Assembly: GCA_959604355.1 (NCBI GenBank)
Contig: CAUHAO010000008.1
Location: 1 to 64,000, forward strand
From: an uncultured Eubacteriales bacterium
Lineage (GTDB): Bacteria > Bacillota > Clostridia > Oscillospirales > UBA644
Length of the DNA: 64,000 bases
Direction of reading: 5' to 3'
Shown one piece after another: positions 13,101-21,145 of this stretch; position 1 is the first letter of the stretch, and the number at the start of each line of letters is the position of its first letter. The translations under genes and the position numbers were made by a program. Under the pieces are notes generated by a model. That model worked only from the letters and a program-made list of their open reading frames with translations, searched no databases and was not told where the DNA came from.

Positions 13101-13724
13101 ATGCTTAACGTAAAAGTTTATGATATGAACGGCAAGGAGACCGGCACGGTCGAATTGAACGAAAGCATCTTCGGTGTCGAGGTCAATGTAGCGCTGCTGC
13201 ACGAGGCTGTCAAGAATTATCTTGCCAACCAGCGTCACGGCACACAGAGCACCCTCACCCGCACCGAGGTTTCCGGCGGCGGTAAGAAACCGTTCCGTCA
13301 GAAGGGCACAGGCAGAGCAAGACAGGGTTCCACCAGAGCTCCTCAGTGGACTCACGGCGGTATCGCTCTCGGCCCGAAGCCCCGCAGCTACAGATACTCC
13401 ATGAACAAAAAGGCGAAGAGAGTCGCTATGAAGAGCGCTTTCTCCTCCAAGGTCGCTGAAAACAATATGATAGTCCTCGAAGACCTCAAGTTCGACGAGA
13501 TAAAGACCAAGAGCATGGTCGCAGTCCTCAAGGCTCTCAACGTTGAAGACAAGGCTCTCGTAGTTCTTCCCGGCCCCGATGCGAACGTCGTCAAGAGCGC
13601 CGCAAACATTCCGACCGTCAAGACCGCGTATGTCAACACCCTCAACGTATACGATATCCTCAAGCAGGACAAATTCATCGTTACCAAAGAGGCGCTTCAG
13701 AAAATAGGGGAGGTGTATGTATAA
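13101..13724 (+). CDS. rplD: 50S ribosomal protein L4
   Basis: L4 is a 23S rRNA binder that lines the exit tunnel. In E. coli it also represses its own operon by acting on the S10 leader. The protein has 207 residues, with the tunnel loop signature RHGTQSTLTR, GGGKKPFRQKGTGRARQGS and APQWTHGGIALGPKPR. The stop codon overlaps the rplW start by one base (TAATG), so translation is probably coupled. Whether L4 controls the leader here is unknown. Confidence 0.98.
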   Translation: MLNVKVYDMNGKETGTVELNESIFGVEVNVALLHEAVKNYLANQRHGTQSTLTRTEVSGGGKKPFRQKGTGRARQGSTRAPQWTHGGIALGPKPRSYRYSMNKKAKRVAMKSAFSSKVAENNMIVLEDLKFDEIKTKSMVAVLKALNVEDKALVVLPGPDANVVKSAANIPTVKTAYVNTLNVYDILKQDKFIVTKEALQKIGEVYV

Positions 13725-14020
13725 TGAAATCCGTACACGATATAATCCTCAAGCCTGTTGTCACCGAGCACAGCATGGCACTCATGCGCGAACAGCGCAA
13801 ATACACGTTCATCGTCGCACCCGACGCGAACAAAATCGAAATCAAAGAAGCAGTAGAGAAGATCTTCTCCGTTAAAGTTGCATCGGTCAACACCATCAAC
13901 TTCGACGGCAAGGAGAGAAGAATGGGCTACACCAGCGGCAAGACCGCTTCCGGCAAACGTGCCATCGTCACGCTCACCGCAGACAGCAAGTCCATCGAGT
14001 TCTTCGACAGCTTGATGTAA
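13724..14020 (+). CDS. rplW: 50S ribosomal protein L23
   Basis: L23 sits at the exit of the peptide tunnel and docks trigger factor and SRP. The protein has 98 residues. KPVVTEHSM near the start, then VEKIFSVKVASVNTINFDGK and KRAIVTL follow the family pattern. Its start overlaps the rplD stop codon; rplB begins 14 nt after its stop. Confidence 0.98.
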   Translation: MKSVHDIILKPVVTEHSMALMREQRKYTFIVAPDANKIEIKEAVEKIFSVKVASVNTINFDGKERRMGYTSGKTASGKRAIVTLTADSKSIEFFDSLM

Positions 14021-14033
14021 AGGAGTGATACGA

Positions 14034-14867
14034 ATGCCTATAAAGAATTTCAAGCCGACGACCCATTCCAGAAGAAACATGTCCGTCTCGACGTTTGAAG
14101 AGATCACGAAGGTGGGCCCCGAGAAATCACTTCTTGCTCCCGTCAAGAAAAACGCAGGACGTAACAGCTACGGCAGAATCACCGTTCGTCATCAGGGCGG
14201 CGGCAACAGAAGAAAATACCGTATAATCGACTTCAAGCGCAACCGTCTCGACGATATCGCAGAGGTCATGTCCATCGAGTACGATCCGAACAGAAGCGCA
14301 AACATCGCGCTGATCAAGTACGAAGACGGCGAAAAAGCTTACATCATCGCTCCCAACGAGCTTACCGTAGGCGACAAAGTCCAGTCCTCCGCAAACGCGG
14401 ATATCAAACCCGGCAACTGCCTGCCCATAGAAAACATACCCGTCGGTACGTTCATCCACAACATCGAGCTCGTCGCAGGCAAAGGCGCACAGCTTTCCAG
14501 AAGCGCAGGCGCAGCAGCGCAGCTCATGGCTAAGGAAAACGGCATGGCACAGGTAAGACTTCCCTCCGGCGAAGTCCGTATGGTTCGTCTGAACTGCAAA
14601 GCCACGATCGGTATCGTCGGCAACCTCGATCACGAGAATGTCAAGATCGGTAAAGCCGGCAGAACCCGTCATATGGGTATCCGTCCTACCGTAAGAGGTT
14701 CCGTCATGAACCCCTGCGATCACCCCCACGGCGGTGGTGAAGGTAAGGCTCCGGTCGGCAGACCCGGCCCGGTCACTCCTTGGGGCAAACCCGCTCTCGG
14801 CTACAAGACCCGCTCCAAGAAGAACAAGTCCAACAAATACATTGTAAAACGCAGAAATGCGAAATAA
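14034..14867 (+). CDS. rplB: 50S ribosomal protein L2
   Basis: L2 is needed for subunit joining and peptidyl transferase activity. The protein has 277 residues, with GRNSYGRITVRHQGGGNRR near residue 40 and the C-terminal signature NPCDHPHGGGEGKAPVG, whose histidine is important for activity. The start is set at 14034 by AGGAG 8 nt upstream; the in-frame ATG at 14025 overlaps that site. Confidence 0.98.
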   Translation: MPIKNFKPTTHSRRNMSVSTFEEITKVGPEKSLLAPVKKNAGRNSYGRITVRHQGGGNRRKYRIIDFKRNRLDDIAEVMSIEYDPNRSANIALIKYEDGEKAYIIAPNELTVGDKVQSSANADIKPGNCLPIENIPVGTFIHNIELVAGKGAQLSRSAGAAAQLMAKENGMAQVRLPSGEVRMVRLNCKATIGIVGNLDHENVKIGKAGRTRHMGIRPTVRGSVMNPCDHPHGGGEGKAPVGRPGPVTPWGKPALGYKTRSKKNKSNKYIVKRRNAK

Positions 14868-14881
14868 GGAGGTGCCGATAA

Positions 14882-15157
14882 ATGAGCAGAAGCGTTAAAA
14901 AAGGCCCTTATGTTGAAGCGTCGCTTATGAAAAAGGTCCTTGATATGAATGCAAAAGGCGAAAAACGTGTTATAAAGACATGGTCCAGAGCCTCTACTAT
15001 ATTCCCCGATTTTGTCGGACACACCTTTGCTGTCCACGATGGCAGGAAGCACGTTCCCGTTTATGTCGTTGAAGACATGGTCGGTCACAAGCTCGGAGAG
15101 TTTGCGCCCACCCGCCTCTTCAAAGGTCACTCGGGCTCGAAGACTTCCAACACCTAA
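14882..15157 (+). CDS. rpsS: 30S ribosomal protein S19
   Basis: S19 forms part of the 30S head with S13 and S14 and contacts the intersubunit bridge. The protein has 91 residues: MSRSVKKGPYVEASLM at the start, then TWSRASTIFPDFVGHTFAVH and GHKLGEFAPTRLFKGH. AGGAGG precedes the start. Confidence 0.98.
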   Translation: MSRSVKKGPYVEASLMKKVLDMNAKGEKRVIKTWSRASTIFPDFVGHTFAVHDGRKHVPVYVVEDMVGHKLGEFAPTRLFKGHSGSKTSNT

Positions 15158-15178
15158 GACACAGGAGGGTAATAGATA

Positions 15179-15514
15179 ATGGAAGCTAAAGCATATCTGA
15201 GAGAGCTTCGGATCTCTCCTCGTAAAGTAAAGATCGTTCTCGACCTTATCCGCAACAAGCCCCTCGGTCAGGCGGTCGCAATACTCGAAAATACTCCGAA
15301 GGCGGCAAGCGAGCCCCTGCTCAAACTCGTAAAGAGCGCGGCTGCTAACGCCGAGAACAATTTCGGCATGGATGTCTCCAAGCTCTACGTCAAGACCTGC
15401 TATGTAGGCGCAGGACGTACCCTTAAGAGAATGATGCCGAGAGCCAAGGGCAGCGCTGACAGAATCCTCAAGAGATCATCCAACATCACGATGATCCTTG
15501 CGGAGAAAGAATAA
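15179..15514 (+). CDS. rplV: 50S ribosomal protein L22
   Basis: L22 has a long beta hairpin in the exit tunnel where macrolides act. The protein has 111 residues: RELRISPRKVKIVLDLIRNK near the start, then SAAANAENNFGMD and the loop GRTLKRMMPRAKGSADRI. ACAGGAGGG precedes the start. Confidence 0.98.
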   Translation: MEAKAYLRELRISPRKVKIVLDLIRNKPLGQAVAILENTPKAASEPLLKLVKSAAANAENNFGMDVSKLYVKTCYVGAGRTLKRMMPRAKGSADRILKRSSNITMILAEKE

Positions 15515-15527
15515 GGAGGACGTATAA

Positions 15528-16226
15528 ATGGGACAGAAAGTTAATCCGCACGGCCTTCGTGTTGGTGTCATCCGCAACTGGGATTCCAGATGGTTCGCCC
15601 GCGACGATAAGTTCGGCGACATCCTCGTTCAGGACGACAAAATCAGAAAGTTTATCAAAGCAAGAACCTACGCCGCAGGCGTCTCCAAGATCGAGATCGA
15701 AAGAGACTTCAACGGCAGAATAAAGATCTTCATTCACTGCGCTAAAGTCGGTATCATCGCCGGCAGACAGGGTGCGGAGATCGAAAAGCTCCGTCAGGAC
15801 GTCGAGAAGCTTGTCGGTCAGAGAGTTTACATCTCCATTGTCGAGATCAAACGCCCCGACCTCAACGCTCAGCTCGTAGCCGAGAGAATAGCAAGCGACC
15901 TCGAAAGACGTATCACCTTCAGACGTGCTACCCGTCAGGCCATCGACAGAACGATGAAGGCCGGCGCAAAGGGTATCAAGACAATGGTCTCCGGACGTCT
16001 GGGCGGTGCGGAAATTGCCCGCAGAGAGCACTATCATGAAGGAACCATCCCGCTGCAGACCCTCAGAGCCGACATCGACTACGGCTTTGCCGAGGCTCAC
16101 ACCACCTACGGTAAGATCGGCGTCAAGGTCTGGATCTACAAGGGCGAAGTTCTCGCAGCAAACAAGAAAGTAACCGAAAAGAAGGAGGGTGAACGCCATG
16201 TTAATGCCAAAAAGAGTAAAATATAG
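15528..16226 (+). CDS. rpsC: 30S ribosomal protein S3
   Basis: S3 surrounds the mRNA entry channel with S4 and S5. The protein has 232 residues. It starts GQKVNPHGLRVGVIRNWDSR, carries a KH domain with VGIIAGRQGAEIEKLR near residue 80, and a C-terminal domain with RAVSGRLGGAEIARRE-like sequence. Its end overlaps the rplP start by 29 nt. Confidence 0.98.
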   Translation: MGQKVNPHGLRVGVIRNWDSRWFARDDKFGDILVQDDKIRKFIKARTYAAGVSKIEIERDFNGRIKIFIHCAKVGIIAGRQGAEIEKLRQDVEKLVGQRVYISIVEIKRPDLNAQLVAERIASDLERRITFRRATRQAIDRTMKAGAKGIKTMVSGRLGGAEIARREHYHEGTIPLQTLRADIDYGFAEAHTTYGKIGVKVWIYKGEVLAANKKVTEKKEGERHVNAKKSKI

Positions 16227-16635
16227 ACGCGTTCAGCGCGGCCGTATGAAGGGCAAAGCAATTCGCGGCAGCAAGATCAGCAGCGGTGAATACGGTCTCG
16301 TAGCTCTTGAGCCTTCCTGGATCACCAGCAATCAGATCGAAGCAGCCCGTATCGCTATGACCAGATACGTCAAAAGAGGCGGTCAGGTCTGGATCAAAAT
16401 ATTCCCCGACAAGCCGATAACCGAGAAACCGGCTGAGACCCGAATGGGTTCCGGTAAAGGTTCTCCCGAGTACTGGGTAGCAGTCGTCAAGCCCGGACGC
16501 ATAATGTTCGAGATGGCGGGTGTTCCCGAAGAGACCGCGAGAGAAGCTATGCGTCTCGCGTCCTATAAATTGCCGATCAAATGCAAGTTCGTCAAGAGAT
16601 CTGACATGGAAGCGGCGAACGGAGGTAACGCATAA
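16198..16635 (+). CDS. rplP: 50S ribosomal protein L16
   Basis: L16 helps position tRNA at the A site of the 50S subunit. The protein has 145 residues, starting MLMPKRVKYRRVQRGRMKGK as in most bacteria, followed by GLVALEPSWITSNQIEAARI and GKGSPEYWVAVVKPG. The ATG at 16198 has AAGGAGGG 8 nt upstream; the ATG at 16189 lies too close to that site. It starts inside rpsC and its last base overlaps the rpmC start (TAATG). Confidence 0.97.
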   Translation: MLMPKRVKYRRVQRGRMKGKAIRGSKISSGEYGLVALEPSWITSNQIEAARIAMTRYVKRGGQVWIKIFPDKPITEKPAETRMGSGKGSPEYWVAVVKPGRIMFEMAGVPEETAREAMRLASYKLPIKCKFVKRSDMEAANGGNA

Positions 16636-16826
16636 TGAAAGCAGAACAGATCAGAAATATGTCTGTCTCCGAACTGGAGGCAAAGCTCAAAGACCTCAAG
16701 GAAGAGCTGTTCAACCTTCGTTTCCAGCACGCGACCAAACAGCTGGATAACCCGATAAGACTCGCGGACGTCAAGAAAGACATCGCAAGAGTTAAGACGA
16801 TACTGCACGAGAAGCAGTCAGTATAA
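16635..16826 (+). CDS. rpmC: 50S ribosomal protein L29
   Basis: L29 lies next to L23 at the tunnel exit. It is a 63-residue two-helix protein: IRNMSVSELEAKLKDLKEEL and FNLRFQHATKQLDNP are the family signature. It starts on the last base of the rplP stop codon. Confidence 0.97.
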   Translation: MKAEQIRNMSVSELEAKLKDLKEELFNLRFQHATKQLDNPIRLADVKKDIARVKTILHEKQSV

Positions 16827-16844
16827 GCGGAGGAGGACACAATA

Positions 16845-17099
16845 ATGGAAAGATCTTTGAGAAAAACCAGAACGGGACTCGTCGTTTCCGATAAAATGGA
16901 TAAGACGATCGTCGTCGCGGTTAATGAACACGTCAGACACCCGCTGTACAATAAGGTTATGAAGCGTACCTACAAGCTCAAGGCTCACGACGAACTCAAC
17001 GAGTGCAAAGTGGGCGACAGAGTAGAAGTCATGGAAACCAGACCTCTGTCCAAGGACAAGAGATGGCGTCTGGTCCGTGTCATCGAGAAGGCAAAATAA
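16845..17099 (+). CDS. rpsQ: 30S ribosomal protein S17
   Basis: S17 is a primary binder of the 5' domain of 16S rRNA. It is an 84-residue OB-fold protein containing RKTRTGLVVSDKMDKTIVV, RHPLYNKVMKRT and GDRVEVMETRPLSKDKRWRL. GGAGGAGG precedes the start. Confidence 0.98.
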   Translation: MERSLRKTRTGLVVSDKMDKTIVVAVNEHVRHPLYNKVMKRTYKLKAHDELNECKVGDRVEVMETRPLSKDKRWRLVRVIEKAK

Positions 17100-17118
17100 G
17101 CGGTAAAGGAGAAATACT

Positions 17119-17487
17119 ATGATACAGCAGCAAACCTTTCTGCAGGTTGCCGACAACACGGGCGCTAAGGAACTGATGTGCATCCGCGTTCTTGGCGGCA
17201 CAGGCAGAAGATATGCCAATATAGGCGACATCATCGTTTGTTCGGTCAAAAAGGCAGCCCCCGGCGGCGACGTCAAAAAAGGCGACGTTGTCAAGGCAGT
17301 CGTTGTCCGCAGCGTAAGAGGCGTGCGCAGAGCAGACGGAAGCTATATCCGTTTTGACGAAAACGCAGCCGTAATAATCAAAGATGACAAGACCCCGAAG
17401 GGGACCCGTATTTTCGGGCCCATCGCGAGAGAACTCAGAGATAAGGACTTCACGAAGATCCTCTCTCTGGCTCCCGAAGTTCTGTAA
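17119..17487 (+). CDS. rplN: 50S ribosomal protein L14
   Basis: L14 contacts 16S rRNA across the subunit interface and is the target of RsfS. The protein has 122 residues: MIQQQTFLQVADNTGAKELM, then GGTGRRYANIGDIIVCSVK and GTRIFGPIARELRDKDFTKI. The spacing to its neighbours is under 20 nt on both sides. Confidence 0.98.
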   Translation: MIQQQTFLQVADNTGAKELMCIRVLGGTGRRYANIGDIIVCSVKKAAPGGDVKKGDVVKAVVVRSVRGVRRADGSYIRFDENAAVIIKDDKTPKGTRIFGPIARELRDKDFTKILSLAPEVL

Positions 17488-17498
17488 GGAGGACGCAA

Positions 17499-17816
17499 AT
17501 GAATACAATTCATATCAAAAAAGGCGATACCGTCAAGGTCCTCTCCGGCAAGAGCAAGGGCAAGCAGGGCAAGGTCATCGCAACCGCTCCGGCTGAGCAG
17601 AAGGCTATGGTCGAGGGCGTAAACATGGTATCCAAGCATCACAAGGCTCGCACCAATACCGACACCTCCGGCATCGTCAAGACCGAAGGCGCTCTGTATG
17701 TAAGCAAGCTCCAGCTCGTTTGCCCCAAATGCGGCAAAGCGACCCGCGTCGGCACAAAGGTCACCGCAGACGGCAAAAAAGTCAGAGTCTGCAAAAAATG
17801 CAGCGCAGAGTTTTAA
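17499..17816 (+). CDS. rplX: 50S ribosomal protein L24
   Basis: L24 starts 50S assembly by binding the 5' domain of 23S rRNA. The protein has 105 residues with a KOW motif (KKGDTVKVLSGKSKGKQGKV) and MVEGVNMVSKHHK. The C-terminal half has two CxxC pairs (CPKCGK, CKKC), a zinc-knuckle form common in Clostridia. Confidence 0.97.
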   Translation: MNTIHIKKGDTVKVLSGKSKGKQGKVIATAPAEQKAMVEGVNMVSKHHKARTNTDTSGIVKTEGALYVSKLQLVCPKCGKATRVGTKVTADGKKVRVCKKCSAEF

Positions 17817-17830
17817 CGGAGGTATAAGAA

Positions 17831-18370
17831 ATGTCGAGACTTAAAGAACTTTATAAATCCGAAATCGCTCCCGCTCTGATGAAGAAGTTCGAATATAAGA
17901 GCACAATGCAGATTCCCAAGCTCGAAAAGATCGTCATCAACGTCGGATGCGGCGACGCGAAGGATAACTCCAAGGTTATCGAAGCAGTTTCCAACGACCT
18001 CTCGAAGATCACCGGTCAGAAGCCGATGGTTTGTAAGGCAAGAAAGTCTGTCGCAAACTTCAAGATCCGTAAGGGCATGCCCATCGGTGTAAAAGTCACC
18101 CTCCGCGGCGACCGTATGTATGAGTTCATGGACAGATTCTTCAACGTGGCACTTCCGAGAGTCCGCGACTTCCGCGGTATCAATCCCGATGCGTTCGACG
18201 GCAGAGGTAACTACTCCGTCGGCGTAAAGGAACAGCTGATATTCCCCGAGATCGAGTACGACAAGATCGACAAGGTCAGAGGTATGGATATCATGTTCGT
18301 AACGAGCGCGACCAAAGACGAAGAAGCAAAAGAGCTTCTCGCAGCTTTCGGCGCACCGTTCGCAAGATAA
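17831..18370 (+). CDS. rplE: 50S ribosomal protein L5
   Basis: L5 binds 5S rRNA and forms an intersubunit bridge. The protein has 179 residues: KLEKIVINVGCGDAKDNSK, then KITGQKPMVCKARKSVANFK and LPRVRDFRGINPDAFDGRGN. CGGAGG precedes the start; rpsN follows after 19 nt. Confidence 0.98.
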   Translation: MSRLKELYKSEIAPALMKKFEYKSTMQIPKLEKIVINVGCGDAKDNSKVIEAVSNDLSKITGQKPMVCKARKSVANFKIRKGMPIGVKVTLRGDRMYEFMDRFFNVALPRVRDFRGINPDAFDGRGNYSVGVKEQLIFPEIEYDKIDKVRGMDIMFVTSATKDEEAKELLAAFGAPFAR

Positions 18371-18389
18371 GTAGGAGGAGGATATAGAA

Positions 18390-18575
18390 ATGGCTAAGAC
18401 TTCCATGAAAATCAAGCAGCAGAAGGCACCCAAGTACAGCGCAAGAGCATACAACAGATGCAAGATCTGCGGCAGACCTCACGCTTATCTCAGAAAGTTC
18501 GGCATTTGCCGTATCTGCTTCAGAGAGCTCGCTTACAAAGGCCAGATTCCCGGCGTAAAGAAAGCAAGCTGGTAA
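18390..18575 (+). CDS. rpsN: 30S ribosomal protein S14, zinc type
   Basis: S14 sits in the 30S head. This is the short zinc-binding form, 61 residues, with four cysteines in CKICGRPHAYLRKFGICRIC and the usual end GQIPGVKKASW. The first ten residues start AKTSMKIKQQK. Only this copy is in the window, so a zinc-free paralogue induced under zinc limitation cannot be judged. Confidence 0.97.
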   Translation: MAKTSMKIKQQKAPKYSARAYNRCKICGRPHAYLRKFGICRICFRELAYKGQIPGVKKASW

Positions 18576-18595
18576 TTCATTAAGGAGGAAAGAAA

Positions 18596-18994
18596 ATGCA
18601 TATCACAGACCCTATTGCCGATATGTTGACCCGTATCCGCAACGCTAACACAGCAAAACATGAGACTGTTGAGATACCTGCCTCCAATATGAAGAAGCAG
18701 ATCGCGCAGATACTTGTCGACGAAGGCTATATCAAGTCTTACAACGTCATCGACGACGGTAAGCAGGGCGTAATCAAGGTCATCCTTAAGTACGGCCCGA
18801 ACAAGAGTGCAGTCCTCAGAGGCGCAAAGAGAGTATCCAAACCCGGCCTTCGTATCTACGTCGGCAAGGATGAGATTCCGAAGGTCATGCGTGGCCTCGG
18901 CGTCGCGATAGTCTCCACCTCCAAGGGCGTTATGACAGACAGAGCTGCGAGAAAGAACGGCGTAGGCGGCGAAGTTCTCGCATTCATCTGGTAA
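18596..18994 (+). CDS. rpsH: 30S ribosomal protein S8
   Basis: S8 binds the central domain of 16S rRNA and in E. coli is the repressor of the spc operon. The protein has 132 residues: ITDPIADMLTRIRNANTAKH at the start, VSKPGLRIYVGKDEIPKVM, and TSKGVMTDRAARKNGVGGEV near the end. AAGGAGG precedes the start. Confidence 0.98.
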   Translation: MHITDPIADMLTRIRNANTAKHETVEIPASNMKKQIAQILVDEGYIKSYNVIDDGKQGVIKVILKYGPNKSAVLRGAKRVSKPGLRIYVGKDEIPKVMRGLGVAIVSTSKGVMTDRAARKNGVGGEVLAFIW

Positions 18995-19012
18995 TCGAAA
19001 GGAAACGCTGAA

Positions 19013-19564
19013 ATGTCAAGAATTGGTAGAAAGATTATTGATATACCCGCAGGCGTAACGGTCGATGTTGCCGAAAACAACACCGTCACCGTCAAGGGCC
19101 CCAAGGGAACCCTTACACGTACACTGCGTCCCGAAATGAAAATCACCGTAGAAGGTGCGACCGTCAAAGTCGAAAGACCCGACGACTCCAACCTCCACAA
19201 ATCCCTCCACGGCCTTACAAGAACCCTCATCGCAAACATGATCGAAGGCGTTGTAAACGGCTACTCCAAGAAGCTCGAAGTTCAGGGTATCGGTTACAGA
19301 GTCCAGAAACAGGGCAACACAGCCGTATTCACCATCGGCTTTTCTCACCCCGTAGTTATTGCTGAGGAACCCGGCATCACCATCGACGTACCGGACGGCC
19401 TGACGGTCGTTATCTCCGGTGCCGATAAGCAGCAGGTCGGTCAGTTCGCAGCTATGGTCCGCGCGAAGAAACCTCCGGAGCCTTACCACGGCAAAGGCAT
19501 ACGCTATGCCGGCGAAGTTGTAAGACATAAGGAAGGTAAAGCCGCTAAGGGCTCCAAGAAATAA
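19013..19564 (+). CDS. rplF: 50S ribosomal protein L6
   Basis: L6 lies near the factor-binding site of the 50S subunit. The protein has 183 residues forming two similar domains: MSRIGRKIIDIPAGVTVDV at the start, then LEVQGIGYRVQKQGNTAVF, and PEPYHGKGIRYAGEVVRHKE at the end. GAAAGGAAA precedes the ATG. Confidence 0.98.
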   Translation: MSRIGRKIIDIPAGVTVDVAENNTVTVKGPKGTLTRTLRPEMKITVEGATVKVERPDDSNLHKSLHGLTRTLIANMIEGVVNGYSKKLEVQGIGYRVQKQGNTAVFTIGFSHPVVIAEEPGITIDVPDGLTVVISGADKQQVGQFAAMVRAKKPPEPYHGKGIRYAGEVVRHKEGKAAKGSKK

Positions 19565-19579
19565 GGAAGGAGAAAAGTC

Positions 19580-19939
19580 ATGTTTTCCAGAAAAGATTCC
19601 AATAAGGCAAGACTTGCCAGACATAAGCGTGTTCGCGGTAAGGTTGTCGGTACTGCTGAGTGCCCGCGTCTGAGCGTCTATCGTTCGCTCAAACACATCT
19701 ACGCTCAGATCATCGACGATGCCACCGCAACAACACTCGTCTCCTGCTCCACCGTCGAAAAGGCGTTTGAAGGATACGGCGGCAACAAAGAAGCTGCAAA
19801 AAAGATAGGCCTTGAGCTTGCTAAGCGCGCAGCGGAAAAGGGCATCAAAGATGTCGTTTTCGATCGCGGCGGTTACACATACCAGGGCAGAGTCGCTGAA
19901 GTTGCCGAAGGCGCAAGGGAAGGCGGACTGAACTTCTGA
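19580..19939 (+). CDS. rplR: 50S ribosomal protein L18
   Basis: L18 delivers 5S rRNA to the 50S subunit. The protein has 119 residues: the basic start RKDSNKARLARHKRVRGKV, then RLSVYRSLKHIYAQIIDD and VVFDRGGYTYQGRVAEVAEG. GGAAGGAG precedes the ATG; rpsE follows after 30 nt. Confidence 0.98.
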   Translation: MFSRKDSNKARLARHKRVRGKVVGTAECPRLSVYRSLKHIYAQIIDDATATTLVSCSTVEKAFEGYGGNKEAAKKIGLELAKRAAEKGIKDVVFDRGGYTYQGRVAEVAEGAREGGLNF

Positions 19940-19969
19940 GTTCGGACGATATAGGAGGATAAAACATTC

Positions 19970-20473
19970 ATGTACGAAAAAATAGATGCACAGGGACTTA
20001 ACCTGACCGAAAAGCTCGTATCTCTGAACCGTGTATCCAAGACTGTCAAAGGCGGTAGAAAAATGAAGTTCTCCGCACTTGTAGTTGTTGGTGACGGCAA
20101 CGGTGTCGTAGGCGTCGGTCTAGGCAAATCCGTTGAAATCCCCTACGCCGTCAACAAGGCGATAGAGGACGCTAAGAAGAACCTCGTCAGAGTTACTCTG
20201 AGAGGCACCACGATCCCCCATGAACTCGTTTCGACCTACGGTTCGAGCACAGTCGTTCTGAAACCGGCTCCGGCAGGAACCGGCGTCATTGCAGGCGGTG
20301 CTGTCCGTGCTGTCGTAGAACTTGCGGGCATAAAGGATATCAGAACCAAGGCTCTGTACTCCCGTAATCCCCAGAACGTAGTTCAGGCAACGATCAAAGG
20401 TCTTGCAAGCCTGAAGGACGCGAAAGAAGTCGCGGAGATCAGAGGCAAGTCCATCGACGAGATCTTGGGTTAA
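19970..20473 (+). CDS. rpsE: 30S ribosomal protein S5
   Basis: S5 lines the mRNA entry channel and is the target of spectinomycin resistance mutations. The protein has 167 residues: VSLNRVSKTVKGGRKMKFSA and VVGDGNGVVGVGLGKSVEIP are the double-stranded RNA-binding domain. AGGAGG lies 9-10 nt before the start. Confidence 0.98.
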   Translation: MYEKIDAQGLNLTEKLVSLNRVSKTVKGGRKMKFSALVVVGDGNGVVGVGLGKSVEIPYAVNKAIEDAKKNLVRVTLRGTTIPHELVSTYGSSTVVLKPAPAGTGVIAGGAVRAVVELAGIKDIRTKALYSRNPQNVVQATIKGLASLKDAKEVAEIRGKSIDEILG

Positions 20474-20486
20474 GGAGGGCAGAGAC

Positions 20487-20684
20487 ATGGCTAAAAAGAC
20501 CGAGAGCTCAGCTCTTAAGATAACCCTTACCAAAAGCCTCATAGGCAGACTCGAATCTCATATCGCGACTGCCAAAAGCATGGGACTTTACAAAGTCGGC
20601 GACGTTACGGTACAGCCGAATAACGAAGCCACAAAGGGCAAAGTAGCGAAGATCTCCTACATGCTCAAAGTTGAAGAAGAATAA
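20487..20684 (+). CDS. rpmD: 50S ribosomal protein L30
   Basis: L30 is a small protein on the 50S surface. It has 65 residues, with LKITLTKSLIGRLESHIATA followed by MGLYKVGDVTVQPNNEATKG. AAGGAGGG precedes the ATG and it is followed by rplO after 14 nt. Confidence 0.96.
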   Translation: MAKKTESSALKITLTKSLIGRLESHIATAKSMGLYKVGDVTVQPNNEATKGKVAKISYMLKVEEE

Positions 20685-20698
20685 GGAGGCAGTCAGTA

Positions 20699-21142
20699 AT
20701 GAAATTACATGATCTCACACCTGCCTACGGTTCGACAAAAGAACCCAAAAGAAAGGGCAGAGGCGCAGGTACCGGAAACGGCAAGACTGCCGGCAAGGGT
20801 CATAAGGGCCAGAATGCACGTTCCGGCGGCGGCGTAAGACCCGGCTTTGAAGGCGGCCAGATGCCCCTCCAGAGAAGAATGCCGAAGCGTGGCTTCAGAA
20901 ATTACCCCTTCAGAACCGAATATCAGATTGTCAACATCGACTTCCTGAACGAATTCGACTCCGATGCGGTAGTCACAGCAGAGGAACTCTATAACAAAGG
21001 CTTTATCAGTGATCCCGCAAAAGCAATCAAGATACTCGGCGACGGCGAATTGAATGTCAAGTTGACTGTGAAGGCCAACAAATTCTCTGAGTCTGCCAAG
21101 CAGAAAATCGAAGCGGCAGGCGGGAAAGCTGAGGTGTTATAA
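20699..21142 (+). CDS. rplO: 50S ribosomal protein L15
   Basis: L15 is a late assembly protein of the 50S subunit. The protein has 147 residues. The glycine-rich start (PAYGSTKEPKRKGRGAGTGN, then KTAGKGHKGQNARSGGGVRP, then GFEGGQMPLQRRMPKRGF) is diagnostic. It is followed by secY after only three bases, and the secY ribosome-binding site lies inside the end of rplO. Confidence 0.98.
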   Translation: MKLHDLTPAYGSTKEPKRKGRGAGTGNGKTAGKGHKGQNARSGGGVRPGFEGGQMPLQRRMPKRGFRNYPFRTEYQIVNIDFLNEFDSDAVVTAEELYNKGFISDPAKAIKILGDGELNVKLTVKANKFSESAKQKIEAAGGKAEVL

Positions 21143-21145
21143 GGA